Part shown: positions 57,601 through 64,000 of the stretch, piece by piece
Layout: each line of letters starts with the position of its first letter
Numbering within the stretch: position 1 is the first letter of the stretch
Source: Eremomyces bilateralis CBS 781.70
Taxonomy: Eukaryota; Ascomycota; Dothideomycetes; Eremomycetales; Eremomycetaceae
NCBI RefSeq assembly: GCF_010015585.1
Contig: NW_022985076.1
Span: 124,001-188,000 of the forward strand
Length of the DNA: 64,000 nucleotides
Direction of reading: 5' to 3'
Translations under genes and position numbers: made by a program
The notes under the pieces: generated by a model
The model's database searches: none
What the model was told of the DNA's origin: nothing
What the model saw: only the letters and a program-made list of their open reading frames with translations

Positions 57601-57702
57601 GCAGATGGCGAAGCCGCCTTTGCCCAGCTGCTCACCGGTTATGTATGTGATGCCATTCGGCTCGGGCACCACGCTTGGTGGTGGGTCGGCGTGAACAGAC
57701 AT
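54679..57702 (-). CDS. Polo-like kinase (Cdc5/Plo1 homologue)
   Basis: Mitotic Ser/Thr kinase controlling spindle assembly, mitotic exit and septation. Exons 57702-57502, 57447-57002, 56950-55132 and 55083-54679, with introns of 54, 51 and 48 nt, give 956 residues. The kinase domain starts near residue 20: ITGEQLGKGGFAICHRAE (glycine loop), ALKIVK, HRDLKTGN (catalytic Asp near 146), DFG, TTMCGTPNYLAPEIL, and FKTAFIP at its end. A long linker of about 300 residues is rich in Arg, Pro and Thr. Polo box 1 shows FISKWVDYSKAYGVGYML, EDGSIGTVLKK and FEYYADFGGAGI. Polo box 2 (LNLSSDGRYCNFLCL and HLPIHTLLW) lies across intron 3 in the last exon. The linker and Thr-to-Cys-like contacts need alignment to judge. 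Single-copy essential gene in most fungi. Confidence 0.95.
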
Positions 57703-58394
57703 GGTATCTGATCACCTAAAGGGATTTTCGTGGATTTTGACCTTGTTTGAATTGCTGGGGAAAGTGTGCAAGTCATGGATCTCATGATGATTGAGGAGTT
57801 GACAAACGTTGGCGTGGTTGCTACGGCGACTGGATGTATAATGCCTTAATGTCTCAGGCATAACTCCGCCCCCTGCCTACATGTAGCCACCCCTGGCCAA
57901 TTCTCCCTTTCTGCCATCTAATCTCATCTTTAACATCAATCATTTCGCAATTCTGCAACTCCTTCAGGTTCAGTAAGATCGGAATACTAGACCCGACAAC
58001 AGGATTCGAAATAAAAAGGTCTCATCACACACATTTCCTACATACCATTCGTGAAACTAGCTCTCATCGCCGACGCACATCGGGATCGCATCCGAGGAAA
58101 TCTATACTAATCCGCCTAACTTAATGACCAGTCGGCCAGTACAGGATATTCTCCATCCTGAGAATGCATGTGCATAATATATCCCAATATTGCACCATAT
58201 ATATTACAATGAAGGCAGCAAAACTCCCAGTTGATACATATCTGGCGAAGCATGACTTCTGGGTATGTTCTCAAGTGGAAGCCTCTGTGTGCGCACCGGG
58301 GGTTTCTCGTCGCATGAGGATGCAAACTGAACATCTGGCATCTGCACCACTTTATCTATTGCCTCTCTTCATCTCTCATTACTCAGAACCTGCC
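57703..58394. other. Intergenic, polo kinase promoter
   Basis: About 0.7 kb upstream of the polo kinase. No gene recognised. Confidence 0.5.
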
Positions 58395-58860
58395 TGGAAG
58401 TCGCCCATCTCGCTTTAATGATGCTGAGTGCTTCCTCACAATACTTATCCAGGGCTGCGACCACGAGACGGAAGCCTTGTTCCGAATTGGTCTCGAATTT
58501 GGGCATTCTCGAATGAGTAGCGGAAATCCCAGACCGTTCCGTCATCGAAATTGGGTGCTATGCTTTCCTTGTCGACAATGAAGTCCTTATATCCAAGATC
58601 CGTCGTTTCTTGCTCCCAGAAAAATTATATGCAGAAGTGTTTCATCAAAGGAACAAAGTCATCGGTGATGTTTTGCAGCGTTTCCCATTCAGATTCAAGG
58701 GCTTCCACTAGTTGGAACGAGAATTGGTCTATTCGTTTGGGAACAGCCATCGATGCCATCTTCTGAAGAAAGGCAAGGGTATTTGCTTTCGACAACCCGC
58801 GATGCGGTGTCCCAGCTGCAGCATTGGAGGCCATCAGAAACGGCAAGACCATTCGGAGAT
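58395..58860 (-). pseudogene. Alpha/beta-hydrolase module of a fungal NLR-type protein, relic
   Basis: Reading the minus strand from about 58.86 kb downwards gives GTPHRGLSKA, then LVEALESEWETLQNITDDFV and PLMKHFC. After an in-frame stop come FFWEQETTDLGYKDFIVDKE and finally, in another frame, GFRLVVAALDKYCEEALS. These blocks in this order are characteristic of the hydrolase domain that often opens fungal hydrolase-NB-ARC-TPR proteins. There is at least one stop and one frame change, and no start or catalytic Ser motif is seen upstream. The companion NB-ARC/TPR remnant next to it lies on the opposite strand. Confidence 0.7.
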
Positions 58861-58872
58861 GGGAACATATTG

Positions 58873-60561
58873 ACAGTTTACTCAACTTTCGATGTGTCTT
58901 GGGAATTCCTTGCAATAAAGCAAACCTTCGAGAACAAAGACGCACCGGACTTGCTCAAAGTACTATTTTTTTACCATTGTGAACACATTCGAGTCGATAT
59001 CTACTTCCGAGCAGTGGAAATCGAAAGGAAGTCACAGATAAAGATGTCGCTTCTTTTGCTTCAAGATTACGGAGCGCTCTAATCCGGCGCCCCAGGGTGC
59101 CGAAGCCGCTACCAAGTTTCCTCAAATGCGAAAAGACTGAGCCTAACATGTACAAAGTCAAGAGCGCGGTTCGAGAACTAGAGAGTCTTTCCCTTGTCAG
59201 CCAAGATAGAAAGGACGGCACGATCTCACTCCACCCATTGGTCCACGCCTGGGCTCGAGATGTCCTGTCGGACAAAAACGCGAGTTTTGAGGATGTATTG
59301 CTCTGACCATGTTGCTAGAGTCCGTCTCGTTCCCTTCCAGAGAATCCGGCATTGCAGATAGGGAGCTTCACGAAGCCACTGTGCCGCACCTTGATCACTG
59401 TCTCCTTAACGCTGGGCAGTTTTCCTTGATGCCAGCTGGTTCACACGGAGAGCCGAAAATAAACCTACTCACGCTTTTTAACCCTACTTCGTTGTTCCTC
59501 CTCCAGGAACAGATCGAAAATTCCGCAAAATGCGGCTATGTGTATGCGAACAGGGGTCGATTTGACCAGGCCGCTCATCACCTACGGATGGTGAAGGATG
59601 CCCTGATCTGGGTACTAGGTCGGAACAACGAGAAGACCATGATGGCAATGCTGAGGCTAGAAGCCGTATGTTGGGGTCTAGGATAGTTGGAAGACGCAAT
59701 TCGGCTGCAGACCTCCGCAGTACAGGCACGGTCGAAACGTTATGGATCAAAAAAGGAGCAAACACTTCAAGCCATGGATCAGTTAGGACGATCGTATTGG
59801 CTCATGGAAAATATGATGAAGCACTTCAGCTGCAGAAGACTACAACAGAAGGGATGGAGTCGACTATGGGTCCAGATAATCCCCAAACGCTGGCCGCACT
59901 CGGGTTACTCTAGGATCCTGGCATCGGTATCAGGAAAGCCTGGATGTCCATCATAAGGTCTTGAGAATTCGGAAAAAGAGTCGGAGAAACACATCGACAT
60001 GCTTAGTACAATGAACAATCAAGCCATAGCTCTGCTTGATCTTGGGCGTTTGTCCGAGGCATTGCCTATTATGAACAAGGTTTATATCCAAAGACAAAGG
60101 CAGCTTGGCAAAGAGCATCCTTGGACCCTGTGGGCCCTATGTAACCTCTCGAAGATCCACATTGAGATGGGAAACCTCCAATTTGCGGGTGATCTGCTTC
60201 GCTGGGGCATTGAAGTAGGAAAGAGAAGTCTGAGCAAAGACCATCTAGGCGTCCTGATGGGTTCCGGCGAGCTTTCCCGCGTTTATGCTCGAGAGGGGAG
60301 ATTGGGAGACATGGAACAACTATCTCTCGAGACGATCAAATTGATCGAAGCGTTTCGTGGCATCGACCGTCCGGACTCCGTCTACGGCCTCTGGAAGTTG
60401 GCGCACCTGTACGAGCTGAAACAGGAGGCCGACAAGGCTGCTCAGACGTGTGTCTCGCGCTGGAAAGAGTTGACATGCGCATCAGCAGGAGTTATCCATT
60501 GGCGACGAAGCTCGAGGACGTGCTTGGACGTCTCAGTCATCTTGAGGGCGGTTCGCAGTAG
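58873..60561 (+). pseudogene. NB-ARC/TPR (fungal NLR) C-terminal relic
   Basis: The + strand shows TFDVSWEFLAIKQTFENKDA, then APDLLKVLFFYHCEHI (end of an NB-ARC region). It continues with LESLSLVSQDRKDGTISLHP and LVHAWARDVLSD (winged-helix end), then a TPR array: AAHHLRMVKDALIWVLGRNN, EKTMMAMLRLEAVCWGLG, DEALQLQKTTTEGMESTMGP, SEALPIMNKVYIQRQRQLGK, EHPWTLWALCNLSKIHIEMG, and a tail LATKLEDVLGRLSHLEGGSQ. The pieces fall in several frames with intervening stops (at least four breaks), and the P-loop half of NB-ARC is absent. It is a decayed copy of an incompatibility/innate-immunity-type receptor. Confidence 0.75.
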
Positions 60562-62214
60562 ATGACGCGACCAACACCAATTAGCAAGGAAGATCCACAA
60601 CACCAGATCCGCAACACCAGACCGCCATCCGGTTGCGGATACACCATTATCGGACTTGGTGGGCAGTTGTTTTTGCGCGGTTGTCGAGCACTGGGATAAA
60701 GTACGGTGGCTTTAAGCAGGTATGAATCAAATATGTGGGCAGCGATGCTTGTAAATGGTTTTGCGGCAAGGAGAAAGGTACCGTAGCGTTTGCATTGAAT
60801 TATAAGGGCGTCTTATTCCGTATAGTACTTGAGCGTGTACATCTCGAATGCCTGCGTCTCGCATTCCGCTTGCGTTAGTAGGACTGGAACACCCAGCTGA
60901 GTACTTCTCCCAGAATCCCATGACGGATCAATCACACTGCCCCATGTCTCTCATACCTCTCAACCATTTGACATATTCGACATTCAATATCTGCTCGCTT
61001 CTGGTCTCACGTGTCTGTCTACCCATTTCATAATTCAGTTCATCATACTTTATCCTCTTTACACGTGTTTACCTAGAGCTTGGGGCGAGAGCAATGCTAG
61101 AGAATCTCCGATCGCCACCGCCCTCTCACTGGATGTCCATTAGACGCTTAATACCCAACTACAATGCCCGTTCGGTGAAAGCATCTTCGTCGTCTCGCAA
61201 GGATCCTCGGTCAAGCGGACCTTTCCTTGGGCCCTCGAGCTTCCACAGATGACCACCCCGACCCTTTTACCAGCCCTACAAAATGGTCTAGGCTGTGTTC
61301 ACCCGCTCTAAGGCTTCCATATATCCCCTAAGTGCAACAGCTTCGCTTGCTTGGGAGTACGGCACGTTGGACTTTCACGGAACCTTGCGCAATCCAGACT
61401 TATTTTGTCAGGGCTTCCTTTCGCTTATATCCGCTCCCGGCCGCCCGAAGCGTCATGCATACCAAATCCCCGTGCGAGTTGTAGCATCGGTGATGAGAAG
61501 CGGTGATGGTTACGCTTTCTGCCCCGTGGAATACAGAGCTCCACCTCATAACGCCTTGGGTATGTACTTACTTCCTCCAATCCGGAGTCAGATCACAGTT
61601 CCCTATCCATAGTAGAGCATCCCGAATCGTTGATAGCTCGAGAAGACTTTCTTCGCGTATCGACGTGGCATACAGCCATACTCACTAAAAATGGGAAGCG
61701 AAGCAGGGAAGCAGAGGGGAAGAATTGAGATGAGGTTGATATGCGGTGGGGCTACTCCAGAAAAGGAGAGGCTAATTTCCCGGACCTAGCCCAAAGTGGG
61801 CATCCGCAACATGCTGGGGCGCGGGCGATCAGGATGATCTTCTTCAAACTCCGTATCCATTTCCCCAGACGATATTAAAATCCAAAGCAGCAACAAATCA
61901 GGTTAACGCGATCGTATGCTCATTCGATCCCAGCTATATTAATGCTTCCGTTCAGTCCCACTCGCCTATCGGGCAGCCCCGGTGTCAGCAAAATGCGAGA
62001 AAAATACTCCCATTGAAAAAGCGAAGATCGAACAGCCTCGAGAGGATCGAGAGTTCCGAGAACCCCTCCTTTGAGTCTCGCCAACGCCTAGGCCGATGCG
62101 GAGATTTCAGCATCTGAATTAGTGGATCCGCATCGCAGAGCCGTCCCGAACGCCGTTCAAAGTCTATCTGCAAGTAAGAAAATAAGCCGAAAGAAATTCA
62201 CGGACGAAAGTCGA
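60562..62214. other. Intergenic, no gene seen
   Basis: About 1.65 kb. A short duplicated unit (agatccRcaacacc) occurs near 60590-60625. The frame at 61295-61612 (+) has no recognisable family and no neighbours that would support it. Confidence 0.45.
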
Positions 62215-63732
62215 CTACTGTTCACCCTCCCCATCCGCGTTCTCCCCCGTCTCCTCCGACGCCTCCCCCTGATTTCGCAGCGAATCCGCTACCCAATCCT
62301 TCAACCGCTCCCAGCGACTCCGATTCAACTTATTGCTCAGCGTCCGATAATTGTACATCTCGCCCCAGCAATCGCGGCCCCACTCGCAGCCGGCCATGTT
62401 GACGACGAAGTCGCGCGCGGACTCCTGATAGTGGATGTGGGGATCGTCGCCCTCGCCGCAGGCGCCGGGGGGGAAGGAGTTAAGTTTGCGCTGGGGGATG
62501 AAGGCGACGTGGGGGCGGACCCAGGGCTGGTGGCGGTAGAGGTGCTCGAGGGCGTCCTGCTCTTTATGTTCCCAGTCCATGTGCTTCTGCTCGTAGCCGA
62601 CGGGGTCCCACCAGATGTCAAGGAGGCGGTCGGTCCAGACGGAGCGGCGGACGAGGAAGGAGCCGAGGTTGAAGCCGGAGCAGTCTTGCGGGACGATGAG
62701 GTGGATGGAGGAAGGGAGGTTGTCGCCGGTGGGAGAGCGGGTGGCGGGATCGAGGTAGGTGGCGGTGAGGGGGTGGGTGATGTTGAGGGGGTTGTAGTAG
62801 TTAATGTCGCGGTAGGTGTTTTGGGTGAGGTCGGAGAAGATGTGGGATTGGAGGGAGTAGCTGGGTTCCATGATGAAGGTGTTGAGGTCAAGCCACCAGA
62901 ACCTGGTTCACGTCAGAATTATATGGATTTGTTGGAAAAAAAGGGGGCTTACCACTCCGCTTGCGGGTACTTGCGCATGGTGTTGCGGATCGTGTCGACT
63001 TTCTCCCAGCTTTCTCGCCATTCGTGGGCATAGCGTTTCTTCGTGGTCATGTCGACGATTTCCAGCTCGTATCCCCATTTCTTCGCGTAGCGTTTCTTGT
63101 TCTTGATGCTGTCTCGCTCGATCGCCCATTCCCTCGGCCCTTTCCACTCCATGACTCCGCCGCCCTCGTTCGCCGCCAACATGATGACGAAATTGCTTCC
63201 GCCGCCCAACATCGGCGCTCGTCTGTACACTCGATGCAGCGCTGTCCTATGATTAGCCTCCCTTCCAAAGTACCGGAAACCCGAAATACTCACGTGTTAC
63301 ATAAAATAAGAACGCCAAAGCCAACAACACCACCACCACCAACCCCCTCATCTTCATCTTCCGCAACACCCTCCCCCCTAACGTCACCACATCACCCCAT
63401 CGCATCCCTCGCCTCGTTGCCCACCTCCCCCTCCCCAACTTCTCCTTCTCCGCAAACTGCCCCGGCGCAAACTCCGGCAATCTCTGCGATATCCGTCGGA
63501 AATGTCGCGCGAAGAAACCTTGGTTCCGGGTCGAGAACGACGGATACCCGCGCACCTCCGCGCTACGCGCCGCCGCCGTCGCCCACGACACGTCGTTCGC
63601 GCTGCCGTTCATGTAGCCGCTGCTGCCGGGACGAGGAGAGGGGCGGCGGCTGGGCCCTGTGCGTGGGGTCATGAGGCCCGGGGTCGACCAGCCGCCGCCG
63701 CGTTGGGGGGAGGGAGAGCGGGAGAGAGACAT
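62215..63732 (-). CDS. Golgi alpha-1,6-mannosyltransferase, GT34 family (MNN10/MNN11 type)
   Basis: Type II Golgi enzyme of the mannan polymerase complex type, adding alpha-1,6-mannose. Exons 63732-63294, 63241-62953 and 62902-62215 give 471 residues. A Ser/Pro/Arg-rich cytosolic N-terminus of about 120 residues precedes the signal anchor (GLVVVVLLALAFLFYV, around residues 129-144). The GT34 domain shows GGSNFVIMLAANEGGGVMEW, ERDSIKNKKRYAKKWGYELE, then FWWLDLNTFIMEPSYSLQSH formed across intron 2 (the D-L-N position is that of the nucleotide-sugar metal site). NLGSFLVRRSVWTDRLLDIW, HKEQDALEHLY and FVVNMAGCEWGRDC follow. The C-terminus is acidic. Together with MPG1 and the GT15 enzyme this is the third mannosylation gene in the window. 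Confidence 0.93.
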
Positions 63733-64000
63733 GGGGTGGGCAGGGGTGCCGGGGATCGCGGAGAGAGGGTGACCGAAGCGGTCGGGTGGGAGGGAGGAGG
63801 TCGATGCAGAGGTAGGATTTGAGGGATCAGTGAGATTCGATGTTTGGAGGTGGAGGGAGGAGGGCCGTCTGCGATGGTGAGAGTGGGTGGTGGTCGGGGA
63901 TGGGATGGACGCCAGGGTTACGACGCCGCGTAGGGCAGTGGAGGATTGGGGATGGTTGGTCGTGAGGACGGTCGGGATATTATTGAGGTTTTGGTGATAG
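63733..64000. other. GT34 upstream region to window end
   Basis: 268 nt upstream of the GT34 start codon; likely its promoter/leader. No other feature. Confidence 0.5.

Noticed and set aside
61295-61612. 105-codon open frame (+) in the spacer before the GT34 gene
   Set aside because: No family resemblance, lies among relic sequence, and no transcript evidence can be read from sequence.
62122-63033. 303-codon open frame on the + strand
   Set aside because: Antisense to the GT34 gene and across its second intron; low-complexity Val/Gly/Glu composition.
9646-63732. A mannosylation gene cluster (GDP-mannose synthesis, GT15, GT34)
   Set aside because: The three genes are 15-37 kb apart with many unrelated genes between them; probably coincidence.
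1-64000. CRISPR arrays, rRNA, tRNA genes
   Set aside because: No regularly spaced repeats or tRNA folds were found by eye; the genome is fungal, so CRISPR is not expected.

Overview
The window comes from the nuclear genome of a filamentous ascomycete (Pezizomycotina; a eurotiomycete-like origin is my guess, not proven). Genes are compact and carry many introns of about 45-60 nt with GTAWGT-type donors and CTRAC-like branch sites. Hallmark families are a HET-domain protein, a LaeA-like methyltransferase, the Dsc2 subunit of the Dsc complex, the GCP5 gamma-tubulin component, KRE2/MNN10-type mannosyltransferases, a Fot1/pogo transposon and NLR (hydrolase/NB-ARC/TPR) relics. I built the gene models by eye from splice signals, phase and family conservation; all complete multi-exon models sum to whole codons.

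Region 1 (1-26.8 kb) is mostly conserved housekeeping. It holds the end-truncated three-exon membrane protein (-), lanosterol synthase ERG7 (-), an ornithine cyclodeaminase/mu-crystallin-like protein (-), GDP-mannose pyrophosphorylase (-), a HET-domain gene with a frame detour (-), TFIIIC subunit Sfc1/TFC1 (-), PP2A B56 subunit RTS1 (+), an ELO fatty acid elongase (+), cytochrome c oxidase subunit Va/Cox6 (+) and a GT15 mannosyltransferase (-).

Region 2 (27.2-43.8 kb) starts with a nearly intact 1.83 kb Fot1/pogo DNA transposon. After it come GCP5 (+) with an in-frame cryptic intron, signal peptidase subunit SPC3 (+), a GFA-family enzyme (+), TFIIH subunit Tfb5 (-), a Ser/Thr-rich single-pass protein with two PPxY motifs (+), mitoribosomal mS35/Rsm24 (-), Dsc2 (+), a secreted/single-pass mucin-like protein (-) and an arrestin-fold protein (-).

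Region 3 (44-61 kb) is accessory in character: a truncated APH-kinase fragment, an HNH-domain gene cut by a 660-nt assembly gap, a cytochrome P450 (-) facing a ten-exon LaeA-like methyltransferase (+) with a MITE-like inverted repeat between them, a divergent GFA-like protein (-), and degraded fungal NLR fragments in opposite orientations. The essential polo kinase gene sits inside this stretch. The window ends with a GT34 (MNN10-type) mannosyltransferase (-).

Functional threads: sterol and membrane lipid synthesis with its regulation (ERG7, ELO, Dsc2), glycoprotein mannosylation and secretion (GDP-mannose synthesis, GT15, GT34, SPC3), and the microtubule/mitotic apparatus (GCP5, polo kinase, PP2A-B56). 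These lie scattered on both strands and do not look like co-regulated clusters. The only cluster-like pair is the P450 and the methyltransferase.
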